From Leptospira venezuelensis (lineage in GTDB: Bacteria; Spirochaetota; Leptospiria; Leptospirales; Leptospiraceae), in the NCBI RefSeq assembly GCF_002150035.1, contig NZ_NETS01000010.1, forward strand, positions 1,426,001 to 1,490,000: DNA of 64,000 bases, read 5' to 3'. The translations under genes and the position numbers were made by a program. Position 1 is the first letter of the stretch, and each line of letters begins with the position of its first letter. This document shows, in pieces, positions 1 through 7,941 of this stretch. The notes under the pieces are model-generated. The model had not been told where the DNA came from. It did not search any database and was given only the letters and a program-made list of their open reading frames with translations.

Positions 1-95
1 AAGCGGATGAATTCGGAGAGGATAGATTGATAGAAGTCACTGATCCCAGAGAGTTAGAAGATTTATTGTACGAATTGAACTCAGACGTAGTCTAA
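1..95 (+). CDS. 3' end of an unidentified gene (partial)
   Basis: An open frame enters from the left edge and ends at a TAA at 93-95. Only about 30 acidic residues are visible, ending in LNSDVV. This is too little to name a family. About 90 bases of AT-rich spacer separate it from the antiporter gene, so the two may or may not share a transcript. Confidence 0.6.
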   Translation, partial: ADEFGEDRLIEVTDPRELEDLLYELNSDVV

Positions 96-185
96 TGGGT
101 CCAACGGTTTTGATTTTTGTTTTGAAAATAGTTTTTTCATAAAAAAAGAAATCGCACAATTTTCAACGGATTAGAAACTATCATA

Positions 186-1673
186 GTGGAATTGAACGCT
201 CTTAACTTCGAGTTTCAAATTTTAGCTCTGTCGAGTCTCATCATTTTGAGCATAGGCTTATTACGCGTTTCCACAAAGTTTGGAATTCCTTCTCTACTTA
301 TATTCTTAACGATCGGGATGTTAGCAGGTTCCGACGGCATTCTAAAGATCTGGTTTAATGATGCAGATCTGACTAGAAAGGTCGGTTCTATTGCATTAGC
401 ATTTATCTTGTTCTCGGGAGGTCTGGAAACCGATTGGACCAAGGTAAAACCAGTACTCGGGAAAGGTATTTCTTTAGGAACGTTGGGAGTACTTCTCACT
501 TGTTTATTCGTTGCCTTATTTGCAATTTTTGTAATGGGTTTCGAGCCTATTATCGGATTTCTCTTGGGCGCAATTGTATCTTCTACCGATGCCGCAGCAG
601 TCTTCAATGTTCTCAGAACTAGCAATATAGGTATGAGAAAAGGGCTCACTTCTCTTTTAGAATTGGAGTCTGGTAGTAACGATCCTCTAGCAGTTTTATT
701 AACCACGTCCGTTTTAGGTTTTGTGGGCGCTTCTTCTCCTTCTTGGGACACCTTGGCCTGGACTATTTTCCAACAATTTAGCTTAGGAATTATCTTAGGT
801 CTACTTTTAGGCTATTGGATTTATAGAGGTATGAACAGGATAAAACTGGATTACGAGGGTTTGTATCCGGTATTGCTTTCTGCCTCCGTTCTATTCGTAT
901 ATGCTGCAACCGATCTGATCGGGGGAAACCCGTTCTTGGCTGTATACATCGCAGGGATCATAATAGGAAATAGATCTTTCGTTCATAAACGAAGTAATGT
1001 TCGTTTTATGGATGGGATTGCATGGTTGATGCAGATTGTGATGTTCCTTACCTTAGGACTTCTAGTATTTCCTTCTAAAATTCCATCTGTCGCGGCATTA
1101 GGAATTGCGTTTTCGGTTTTCCTTACTGTGATTGCGAGACCAGCAGCAGTATTTTTAGCTCTCACTGGATTTAATGTAGATTGGAGAGAAAAACTTTTGG
1201 TCTCTTGGGTGGGATTAAGAGGCGCGGCGCCGATCATTCTCGCTACATTCCCTTTTGCGAAACAACTTCCAGAATCAGAGATGATCTTTCATATTGTCTT
1301 CTTTACTGTATTAACTTCTTTGTTATTACAAGGATCTACGATCCCATTTGCAGTTCGAATTTTGGGACTCGAGGCGGCTTTGGAACAAAGGGCTTCTTAT
1401 CCGTTTGAATTTGAGAACAAGGACAAGAGCGATACTCAACTTTTGGAATATATTGTTCCATACGGTTCTGCTTCTGTAGGCAAATTTGTTTACGAATTAG
1501 ATTTCCCTGAAAACTCTTTGATCACTTTGATTTACAGAGGAGATTCTCACTTGGTTCCAACAGGTAAAACCAAGATGGAAGATGGGGATGTACTTTTGGT
1601 TTTAACTCCGGAAGGTGCAGAAGATAAGATCCGAGAAATTCTTTCTAGAATGGGAGATAGAAAGGAAGCTTAA
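186..1673 (+). CDS. CPA1-type K+(Na+)/H+ antiporter with C-terminal RCK_C domain
   Basis: This is a 495-residue inner-membrane cation/proton antiporter of the NhaP2/CvrA type. The first ~390 residues form about a dozen hydrophobic segments, with the acidic exchange motif STDAAA near residue 138 and a conserved SGSND stretch near residue 160. The last ~75 residues (from LLEYIVPYG on) match a TrkA-C/RCK_C ligand-binding domain, as in NhaP2-like exporters. The start is a GTG; no good upstream ATG is seen. Its stop codon lies in the 14-base palindrome GAAGCTTAAGCTTC, and the next gene begins 15 bases later, so both are probably co-transcribed. Substrate ion choice (K+ or Na+) is not visible in the sequence. 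Confidence 0.88.
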   Translation: MELNALNFEFQILALSSLIILSIGLLRVSTKFGIPSLLIFLTIGMLAGSDGILKIWFNDADLTRKVGSIALAFILFSGGLETDWTKVKPVLGKGISLGTLGVLLTCLFVALFAIFVMGFEPIIGFLLGAIVSSTDAAAVFNVLRTSNIGMRKGLTSLLELESGSNDPLAVLLTTSVLGFVGASSPSWDTLAWTIFQQFSLGIILGLLLGYWIYRGMNRIKLDYEGLYPVLLSASVLFVYAATDLIGGNPFLAVYIAGIIIGNRSFVHKRSNVRFMDGIAWLMQIVMFLTLGLLVFPSKIPSVAALGIAFSVFLTVIARPAAVFLALTGFNVDWREKLLVSWVGLRGAAPIILATFPFAKQLPESEMIFHIVFFTVLTSLLLQGSTIPFAVRILGLEAALEQRASYPFEFENKDKSDTQLLEYIVPYGSASVGKFVYELDFPENSLITLIYRGDSHLVPTGKTKMEDGDVLLVLTPEGAEDKIREILSRMGDRKEA

Positions 1674-1688
1674 GCTTCTTAGAATGGA

Positions 1689-3314
1689 ATGGATCGTATT
1701 GATTGGAAGAAAGTGTTCCGATCTAACTATTTTGAACTAATCTTTATTCTTTTTATATTCTCCTATATTTCTTATCAAAATGCATGGCTATGCGATGATT
1801 CATTTATTAGCTTTAGAGTATTGGATCATTTTGTAAACGGATTTGGTTTACGTTGGAATATTGCTGAGCGTGTGCAGGCGTTTACAAATCCACTTTTAAT
1901 CTTGGTTCTTTCTCCTTTTTATTATACCTATCAGAATATAGTATTCTGGTCTTTTTTTAGCTCATTTGTTTGGGGGCTCACTGCAGTTTATTTTTTAAGA
2001 AAGATTTCAATTTCTAAAGTTTCATTTTGGCTAGGCTTTGGATTTCTTCTATCTTCCCGATCTTTTGTAGATTACTCCTATTCAGGTTTAGAAAATTCTC
2101 TAAACTATCTAATCGAAACAATCTTCTTCTATTTATATTTTAGGAAAGAAGAAGGGGCCGATTCTAAGTTACCGGGCCTAGTCTTTCTCGCCAGTCTCGG
2201 ATTAGTTTCCAGAATTGATTTTATTTTAATTTTCTTGATCCCACTTCTAATAGTTTTTATCGAAGATTGGAAGAAAGAGAAAATTAATATTTCTTCATGT
2301 TCTAAAATATTTATATGTAGCCTTCCTGCAGTCTTTTGGTTTCTATTCTCTGCTTTATACTATGGTTCTCTTTTGCCGAATACATATTATTCTAAAACGA
2401 ATGTAGAAGATCCTTTTGTTCAGATACTTTCGCAAGGGTTACGTTATTATGTTTTTGAATTGAAATGGGATTCTGTCGTATTTGTATTTCTTCCGATTGT
2501 GGCGATCGTCCGAGCTGTTTTCCGGAAGGAATCCAATTCTGTCTTTATATCTTTGCTCTTTTCTTTGCCATACTTGATCTATATCCTCTTTGTGGGTGGG
2601 GATTTTATGGCCGGAAGATTTTTTACTTATGTGGTCTTACTTTTCGGGATTGCATTGGTTCGTTTGGAGAACATACAAAGAAATGAGCTTTATGTTTTCG
2701 GCTTTGTTTTAATTTTATATAATATTTTTCTATCTTCCAGTCCGCTACATTCCGTTAAACAACAAGCAAAGCAAAATCCTTGGGTTTTGGAAAGAGGAGA
2801 AATTGCAGACGAGAAACTTTGGTATTATCCTGGAACCGGTCTTGCTTGGTATAACAAAAAGGATTCTCTTCTCTCTAATCTCGCGAATAAGAAACCTTTT
2901 TTCCCACCGACAGACCAAAAGATATTCATTAAATTTAGTACGGGTGTGATTGGATATTTTCTTCCAGATCAATATATTATCGATATAGTTGCTTTAGGAG
3001 ATCCTCTTCTTTCTAGGATCCAAGGAAAAGGCAGGGTAGGTCATAAGATCAGACGTTTGCCTTCCGGTTATTTCGAATCTATTGAATCTGGAGAAAATAA
3101 GATCCAAGATCCTAAGTTAAAAGAATATTATGATTCTTTGAATTTGTTGATAAGAGGGGAAGTGTTCGACATCAGAAGATGGGATTTGTTCTGGAAGTTT
3201 CAATTCGGTTCGCTGCGGAAATACAAAGAGCCCTTTTTAATAGATGAGGCACGTGAGAATAAAATGTGGGAAGAAGAAAATCGCAAGAAGAACGAAGGGA
3301 TTAATCAAATCTAA
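1689..3314 (+). CDS. GT-C fold membrane glycosyltransferase, AftB-like
   Basis: A 541-residue polytopic protein with roughly ten membrane segments over residues 15-370 and a soluble C-terminal tail of ~170 residues. The segment WLCDDSFISFR near residue 30, followed by GFGLRWN and ERVQAFTNP, matches the first-loop acidic motif of the AftB family of polyprenyl-phosphate-dependent arabinofuranosyl/mannosyl transferases. A second acidic loop motif, GGDFMAGRFF, lies near residue 305. By family it should use a lipid-linked sugar donor on the outer face of the inner membrane. Mycobacterial AftB caps arabinan; leptospires are not known to have that polymer, so the acceptor is unknown. It lies directly behind the antiporter gene and is followed by repeats. 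Confidence 0.72.
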   Translation: MDRIDWKKVFRSNYFELIFILFIFSYISYQNAWLCDDSFISFRVLDHFVNGFGLRWNIAERVQAFTNPLLILVLSPFYYTYQNIVFWSFFSSFVWGLTAVYFLRKISISKVSFWLGFGFLLSSRSFVDYSYSGLENSLNYLIETIFFYLYFRKEEGADSKLPGLVFLASLGLVSRIDFILIFLIPLLIVFIEDWKKEKINISSCSKIFICSLPAVFWFLFSALYYGSLLPNTYYSKTNVEDPFVQILSQGLRYYVFELKWDSVVFVFLPIVAIVRAVFRKESNSVFISLLFSLPYLIYILFVGGDFMAGRFFTYVVLLFGIALVRLENIQRNELYVFGFVLILYNIFLSSSPLHSVKQQAKQNPWVLERGEIADEKLWYYPGTGLAWYNKKDSLLSNLANKKPFFPPTDQKIFIKFSTGVIGYFLPDQYIIDIVALGDPLLSRIQGKGRVGHKIRRLPSGYFESIESGENKIQDPKLKEYYDSLNLLIRGEVFDIRRWDLFWKFQFGSLRKYKEPFLIDEARENKMWEEENRKKNEGINQI

Positions 3315-3335
3315 AACGCTGAGTCCGAATTAAAA

Positions 3336-3351
3336 TGTAGGAATTCCAACA
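3336..3351. repeat. Degenerate TGTAGG-N4-CCTACA palindrome
   Basis: The sequence TGTAGGAATTCCAACA differs by one base from a perfect palindrome of the same family as the copies at 3471, 4439 and 24797. It lies 22 bases after the stop of the glycosyltransferase gene. Confidence 0.55.
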
Positions 3352-3412
3352 AGTTTTACAGCGCAAAAATTTGGTTGAAAGATTTAGGATTTTATGATAT
3401 AGGGAGCGAGGG

Positions 3413-3488
3413 TTCTCCCACGGGCCCTCCACCACCACCCAATTCGGGTGGGGGCCGCACTCGTCCCCTTTGTAGGAGCTCCTACAAG
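3413..3488. repeat. Compound GC-rich intergenic repeat, copy 1
   Basis: A ~76-base GC-rich block starts with TCTCCCAC, continues through CCACC-rich sequence and a CACCC-AATTC-GGGTG hairpin into GGGTGGGGGC, and ends with the palindrome TGTAGGAGCTCCTACA. The same ordered parts recur at 4513-4590. Its right end overlaps the last codons and the stop codon of motA. It behaves like a REP- or MITE-type intergenic element; no coding potential is evident. Confidence 0.7.
3471..3486. repeat. Perfect palindrome TGTAGG-AGCT-CCTACA
   Basis: A 16-base perfect palindrome. On the minus strand it supplies the final Leu codon and the TAG stop of motA. It forms the right end of the compound repeat. Confidence 0.8.
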
Positions 3489-4213
3489 AACGGGGCCATT
3501 CTCTCTACAAGGATCCTTCTGTTGTCTCCTGTTTGCAGAGAAATAATTCCTCGAATGATTGCTTGCCTTCTTCTGTCTCTGGAAAACGCCCAAGTCCTAA
3601 GTCTATTTGCCAATGGAAAATAAGCTAAATTCGCAAACGCGATCCCGTAGAAGGTTGCGATAAATGCAGTCGCAATTCCTTCGCCTAAGGCTCTGGTTCC
3701 AGCCCCCAAATTTTCCAACACACTTACTAGACCCATTACAGTTCCGATGATCCCGATGGTTGGAGAAAATCCTCCGGCCGTTTCTAGAATTTTCGCGGAC
3801 CGAGTTTCCTTATTCTCCAAACCTTCTGCTGCTTCGAATAAAATTTCTTCGACTGCTCTTGGATCCGTTCCATCTACAATGAGTTGTATTCCTTTTCTTA
3901 AGAATGCGTCAGGCACTGCTGCAAGTTGGTCTTCTAACGATAATAATCCATTCTTGCGGGCCTTCTCCGCGAAGTCCAAGAATACGTCTGAGAGAGAAAA
4001 TTCTCTTTTAGGAAAAAGGGATTCTCTTAGGTGAATGATTAGATTTGCAAATTCTTCTGGCGTGTAACTTGCAAACGTTGCTCCCGCTGTTCCCCCTAAG
4101 ATCAATACGAGCGCAGATAGTTTGAGGAAGGAAAGAAAATGCGCTTCTTCCAATAAGATAGCTAATAATACGGAAGCAAATGCGGCAATTAAACCGAAGA
4201 GGGCCGAACGCAT
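3482..4213 (-). CDS. motA: MotA/PomA-type flagellar motor stator protein
   Basis: A 243-residue inner-membrane protein with four hydrophobic segments: two at the N-terminus (residues ~3-50) and two around residues 145-205. The motif PTIGIIGTVMGLVSVL, followed by GIATAFIATFYGIAFAN, is the TM3-TM4 signature of MotA. With MotB it would form the ion-conducting stator that turns the periplasmic flagella. The protein ends about where the conserved family domain ends; the usual charged C-terminal tail is absent because the stop falls inside the repeat at 3471-3486. No motB is adjacent, although motA and motB are usually neighbours. No convincing ribosome site precedes the ATG. Confidence 0.88.
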   Translation of the reverse strand: MRSALFGLIAAFASVLLAILLEEAHFLSFLKLSALVLILGGTAGATFASYTPEEFANLIIHLRESLFPKREFSLSDVFLDFAEKARKNGLLSLEDQLAAVPDAFLRKGIQLIVDGTDPRAVEEILFEAAEGLENKETRSAKILETAGGFSPTIGIIGTVMGLVSVLENLGAGTRALGEGIATAFIATFYGIAFANLAYFPLANRLRTWAFSRDRRRQAIIRGIISLQTGDNRRILVERMAPFL

Positions 4214-4438
4214 GGGAGCAAATTAGGTAGATTATGTCCATTAGACAAGTCTTTTCGTGAAGGTTAAGGGAAGTTTGGCCGCCTCCTCACTTCGTTCGGA
4301 CCGGGTTGCTGCGGGCTCGGGCATTCGCCCTCGTCACTTCGTGACAAAGCCCTTCGCATCCCTGGCGGAGTTCGTCGATCCAAATCTCACGACCTTAGCA
4401 TCAGGCAATACACTCGAAGTTCTCATGGGAGGAGATTT

Positions 4439-4454
4439 TGTAGGAATTCCTACA
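4439..4454. repeat. Perfect palindrome TGTAGG-AATT-CCTACA
   Basis: A 16-base perfect palindrome of the same family as 3471-3486 and 24797-24812, here without the GC-rich block beside it. Confidence 0.8.
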
Positions 4455-4512
4455 TGCATTTGATGAGAAGGTTTTCGTTGACGGGGCGAGGATTTTGTGA
4501 TAGGGAAAATGA

Positions 4513-4590
4513 GCTTTCCCACAAGCCACTCCCCCCAATCCCAACGCAGGGTGGGGGCTCCCCTTATTACATGTGGGAGCTCCTACAAAG
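4513..4590. repeat. Compound GC-rich intergenic repeat, copy 2
   Basis: In the same direction as copy 1: TTTCCCACAAGCC, then a C-rich stretch with CCAAT, then CAGGGTGGGGGC, TCCCCTT, and a near-palindrome TGTGGGAGCTCCTACA (4572-4587, one mismatch). The order and spacing of the parts match 3413-3488 although the sequences have diverged by small insertions and deletions, which argues for a dispersed repeat family. Confidence 0.68.
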
Positions 4591-4679
4591 ATAAAACTTC
4601 CGAGCCAGGGGGTTAAAAAAAATAAGGGACGGTTTCGTCCATCCCCTCTACAAGAAAGTGAAAATTCGCAGTGGATTGG

Positions 4680-4770
4680 CTTTAACCAGGGAGGTTAAAG
4701 GTCCATCCGATTTAAAATATCGGATTTCAAAGTTCGGACCTTAGGGTTCGGGCGGAATTTTTCCTTAGGG
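4680..4770 (+). promoter_or_regulatory. Candidate structured 5' leader (two overlapping hairpins)
   Basis: Hairpin A is CTTTAACC-(AGGGA)-GGTTAAAG at 4680-4700, a perfect 8-pair stem. Hairpin B uses the contiguous left arm AAGGTCCATCCGAT (4698-4711), pairing with ATCGGAT (4719-4725) and, after a 10-base bulge, GGACCTT (4736-4742). The two share three bases and so compete at that point. A direct repeat CCTTAGGG (4739-4746 and 4763-4770) and a GGAATTTTTCC element follow. It lies 85-175 bases before the glycosyltransferase start, on its strand. It resembles no riboswitch class I recognise and could instead be another repeat. Confidence 0.4.
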
Positions 4771-4854
4771 AGAGGATTTAATTTCCTACCGAAAAATGTG
4801 ACTTTGCATGTTGCGCTGCAAAATCCATTGACTTTTTAGCTATTTCCAAAATTT

Positions 4855-6408
4855 TTGTCCCAAATGCTCACTGTAGTCACCGTTCTGTTTTTGGGAATTT
4901 ACGCCCTCGATATTCTAGGATTATTTTTCTTTGGAATCCATACCTATATCATGGTGTATCTGTACAAAAAGTACAACACCAATTGTGATACAGACCCGAG
5001 CAGAAACCTTTCTTTGGACGATCCGAGCCTTCCGGTAGTCACCGTTCAACTCCCTATTTTTAACGAGTTTTACGTAGTAGATCGTTTGATCGATTCCACA
5101 ATTGCATTAAAATATCCTAAAGATAAATTAGAGATCCAAGTCCTGGATGATTCTACAGATGAGACCATCCAAAAAGCTGCTTCTTTAGTAGCAAAATACA
5201 AGGCTCAAGGTTTCGATATTCATCACCTTCATAGAACCAATCGTGTTGGCCATAAGGCAGGCGCTTTGGACGAAGGAATGAGAGTTTGTAAAGGGGACTA
5301 CATCGCTATTTTCGATGCAGACTTCATGCCAGATCCTGAGTTCCTTCTTAAAACCATGGCTTACTTTGACGATCCTCAGATCGGAATGGTACAAGCACGT
5401 TGGGGACATATCAACGCAGATTACAATATTCTAACCAAAGCTCAAAGTTTCGGTATCGACGGTCACTTCATGATCGAGCAAGTAGCCCGTAACGGTTCCA
5501 AACTTTGGATGAACTTCAACGGTACTGCAGGTACTTGGAGAAAGAAAACAATCGAGGACGCTGGTGGTTGGGAGCATGATACTCTTACCGAAGACTTCGA
5601 CCTTTCCTACCGCGCAGAGCTAAGAGGCTGGAAGTTCCGTTATTTTAAAGATGTGGTTTGTCCTGCAGAAATCCCTGCGATGATGTCTGCATACAAATCC
5701 CAACAGTTCCGTTGGTGTAAAGGTTCTATCCAGACAGCAGTGAAACTTCTTCCTCGTATCTGGAAAGCAGACCTACCTTGGAAAACCAAGGCTGAGGCTG
5801 TGACCCACTTGATCAATTATTCTGTTCACCCACTCATGATTGTGAACATTCTATTCAGCGCTCCATTATTATTAATGGAATATTGGTCTGGTTTCAGCTT
5901 CTACGATCTTCCATTGGAAGTATTATCCGGAACTGCAGCGATCCTTTCTATCGGATCTGTTGGACCTTTATTCTTCTACGCATATTCGCAAAAGACATTA
6001 TACAAAGATTGGAAAAAGAGATTGGTATATCTTCCAATTCTGATCATGATTGGAACTGGGATTGCTATCGTGAACACTAGAGCATGGCTCGAGGCTGTTT
6101 TAGGTATCCAGTCTTCCTTCAAAAGAACTCCTAAGTTAAGGATTGAGAATAACTCAGACTCTCTGAAAGAAAGACTGAAATATACAGTTCCTTTGGACTT
6201 CCATGTAGTTCTTGAGTTCTTACTTGGTTGTTATTGTGTGTTTTCCGTTGTGCTATCATTCTTAGTGGGACGTCCTTATATAGTAGGCTTCCTATTGATC
6301 TACGGGATCGGTTTCTTCTTCGTAGCTTTTAAATCTTTCCAAGAATTTACCTGGAAATACAAAGAAGCAAGGAACGCAGCTCAGGAAGAGATCCCTCAGG
6401 AAGCCTGA
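4855..6408 (+). CDS. Family 2 membrane glycosyltransferase, cellulose-synthase-like
   Basis: A ~515-residue processive-type GT2 enzyme. Residues 1-35 include one membrane segment. The catalytic domain (about 55-330) carries DDSTDET, the metal-binding FDADF, the GTAGTWR and TEDFDLSYR stretches and QQFRWCKGS (the Q-x-x-R-W motif). About four further membrane segments follow. This is the BcsA/CESA-like arrangement that polymerises or transfers UDP-sugars and moves the product across the inner membrane. No PilZ domain, bcsB or other cellulose gene is adjacent, so a polysaccharide or glycolipid product is possible. The start is either TTG at 4855 or ATG at 4864; neither has a clear ribosome site. 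A folded leader precedes it. Confidence 0.82.
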   Translation: MSQMLTVVTVLFLGIYALDILGLFFFGIHTYIMVYLYKKYNTNCDTDPSRNLSLDDPSLPVVTVQLPIFNEFYVVDRLIDSTIALKYPKDKLEIQVLDDSTDETIQKAASLVAKYKAQGFDIHHLHRTNRVGHKAGALDEGMRVCKGDYIAIFDADFMPDPEFLLKTMAYFDDPQIGMVQARWGHINADYNILTKAQSFGIDGHFMIEQVARNGSKLWMNFNGTAGTWRKKTIEDAGGWEHDTLTEDFDLSYRAELRGWKFRYFKDVVCPAEIPAMMSAYKSQQFRWCKGSIQTAVKLLPRIWKADLPWKTKAEAVTHLINYSVHPLMIVNILFSAPLLLMEYWSGFSFYDLPLEVLSGTAAILSIGSVGPLFFYAYSQKTLYKDWKKRLVYLPILIMIGTGIAIVNTRAWLEAVLGIQSSFKRTPKLRIENNSDSLKERLKYTVPLDFHVVLEFLLGCYCVFSVVLSFLVGRPYIVGFLLIYGIGFFFVAFKSFQEFTWKYKEARNAAQEEIPQEA

Positions 6409-6499
6409 CACAGCTTCCACCAAACAAAAGGCGAGAAACGGGTTGACTCCCTGTGTCCTCGCCTAAATCTGTCAAATACCCCAGGAAACAGGATAACCG

Positions 6500-6781
6500 A
6501 TGAGTGAGAAAGTCTATTGCGCCAACTGCCTGCATTGTGTAACCGTCAGACAGTATGAATCCGAGGCGGACAAATACATCCTCCGGGTCAAATGTACCAA
6601 GAAAAAATGGTCCAAACGTTCCGGCGAAGAAAAGTTATACAAATACTTTACTGTGGCTCGCCGTATGCAGACTGATTGCGAATTCTACGAGCCGATGGGA
6701 GAAATCCTTCCTTATATCAAAAATTTGAAGAAAGAACTTCCCATTAAAGACGAAATCTATATGGTGAAGTCGCCTAACTAA
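6500..6781 (+). CDS. Small Cys-containing protein of unknown function
   Basis: 93 residues, soluble and basic. The N-terminus carries YCANCLHC, with further cysteines near residues 34 and 61 (KCTKKK, TDCEFYEP). The spacing could bind zinc or an iron-sulfur cluster, but I recognise no named family. AGGAAACAGGAT upstream supports the ATG. It lies 8 bases before the RnfC-like gene and heads a tightly packed operon, so a link to that iron-sulfur protein is plausible but unproven. Confidence 0.72.
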   Translation: MSEKVYCANCLHCVTVRQYESEADKYILRVKCTKKKWSKRSGEEKLYKYFTVARRMQTDCEFYEPMGEILPYIKNLKKELPIKDEIYMVKSPN

Positions 6782-6789
6782 AAAGGGCA

Positions 6790-7941
6790 TTGTTCTCCAA
6801 ACCGTTCCTTCTCCAACCCAGGACCGTAAAAGAAACGGGAAATCGCAAAACGGTCCTGGACGAACCCTACACCCTCTTCCCGGATAAAGATGCCTTATTA
6901 CTTAAGGATTTTCCAGTTCGGGTGAGTGTAGGAGATCCTCTCTACAAACAATCTTCAGGTTCAGTTCTCTCTCCAGTAAACGGGATCGCTTCTTTAGAAC
7001 ATAGCGAAGAAGGATCTAAAATCCGTATCGTTCAAGATGGAAACTTCATAGGCTCCAAACCTTGGATCCCGAAAAGACTCAAAAAAGAAGAAGTGCTCGA
7101 ACCGATGGACAGACTCGGTTTAGTGAGTCTGGATTTTCCGGAACATTCTCTTTTATCTTATCTCAAATCCAGACAGAAAACATCACTTATCATCTTAGCT
7201 CCATTTACAAGAACCCAAGATGTGGATTATCTTCCCGAGTTAAAAAAGAATTCAGAATGCCATACTCGTTTTGTGGAAGTTTTAAAAACCCTTTTTCCAG
7301 AAGCACAAATCAGAGATTATATTTCCGGTCTGAAACCCCCTATTAAAAATTATACATATCCTTGGGGAATTCCTGAATATTTCGTTTCTCAAACTGAAAA
7401 AGTCCCTTTTTCTAAAATTAAGGAAATCTTATATTTAGGCCCCGAAACATTATATAATCTTTATAGAGCTTTATTCGCTGATTTTCCTTTTATAGAAAGA
7501 GAGATCGCTCTTTATTTTTTAGGGAAGAATGGAGGGCTTAGAAAGGCAGATTCTACAGTTCGTATTCGAAACGGACAGAGTTTGAAATTTTTATTCGAAG
7601 AATACGGCCCTAAATATTCTAATTTTACTCTTAATTCCTTTTACGAAAAAAATCCAGTCAGAGATATCAAAAAAGGATTCTATTGGGATATCAGACAGAA
7701 TTATTCCTTAGTTTTTTTAACCAAACATGATTCCCAAAGAAGAGAATTCCCTTGTGTTGAATGTGGAGAATGTTCTTATAATTGCCCTACACAAGCAAAT
7801 CCTATGGCCCTGGTTTCCAGCTTCGGCAATTTTAATTCTTCACTTTGTATGGAATGCGGGATCTGCACATTTCTTTGTCCTTCTACCATTTCTTTAAGAA
7901 ATAAGATCAGAACTTGGAAGGAGGCGAACCATGGCTTTTAG
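6790..7941 (+). CDS. RnfC-like iron-sulfur protein
   Basis: 383 residues. The N-terminal part (residues ~30-85) matches the RnfC/NqrA entry domain, including VSVGDPLYKQSSGSVLSPVNG, the barrel-sandwich-like segment. The middle contains the segment EREIALYFLGKNGG, resembling the part of RnfC before its SLBB domain. The C-terminus has two ferredoxin-type clusters, CVECGECSYNCP and CMECGICTFLCP (each C-x2-C-x2-C-x3-C), for two 4Fe-4S centres. In Rnf/Nqr complexes this subunit passes electrons between NADH or ferredoxin and membrane flavins. No rnfA, B, E or G is nearby, and the usual NADH/FMN-binding sequence is hard to see, so it may be a repurposed relative. It starts at TTG and overlaps the next gene by 11 bases. 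Confidence 0.72.
   Translation: MFSKPFLLQPRTVKETGNRKTVLDEPYTLFPDKDALLLKDFPVRVSVGDPLYKQSSGSVLSPVNGIASLEHSEEGSKIRIVQDGNFIGSKPWIPKRLKKEEVLEPMDRLGLVSLDFPEHSLLSYLKSRQKTSLIILAPFTRTQDVDYLPELKKNSECHTRFVEVLKTLFPEAQIRDYISGLKPPIKNYTYPWGIPEYFVSQTEKVPFSKIKEILYLGPETLYNLYRALFADFPFIEREIALYFLGKNGGLRKADSTVRIRNGQSLKFLFEEYGPKYSNFTLNSFYEKNPVRDIKKGFYWDIRQNYSLVFLTKHDSQRREFPCVECGECSYNCPTQANPMALVSSFGNFNSSLCMECGICTFLCPSTISLRNKIRTWKEANHGF

Larger units (their letters stand above)
4214..4854. other. 641-base intergenic region with repeats and a folded leader
   Basis: No gene is evident here. The left part (about 4270-4390) is GC-rich and hairpin-dense, including GGGC-ATTC-GCCC at 4319-4330 and GTCAC-TTC-GTGAC at 4333-4345. 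It is followed by a TGTAGG palindrome (4439-4454), the second compound repeat (4513-4590), and two inverted repeats at 4680-4742 just before the BcsA-like glycosyltransferase gene. The short open frames across it have GC-rich, repeat-derived composition and no ribosome sites. Confidence 0.75.

Noticed and set aside
1665..1678. Palindrome GAAGCTTAAGCTTC over the antiporter stop codon
   Set aside because: It has no loop or T run and is probably chance; no other copies were noticed.
4257..4522. Short open frames in the motA/glycosyltransferase gap
   Set aside because: Their residues derive from GC-rich hairpin repeats; no start signal and no protein-like composition.
4828..4856. TTGACT as -35 for the BcsA-like gene
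   Set aside because: No acceptable -10 lies 16-18 bases downstream (ATTTTT only).
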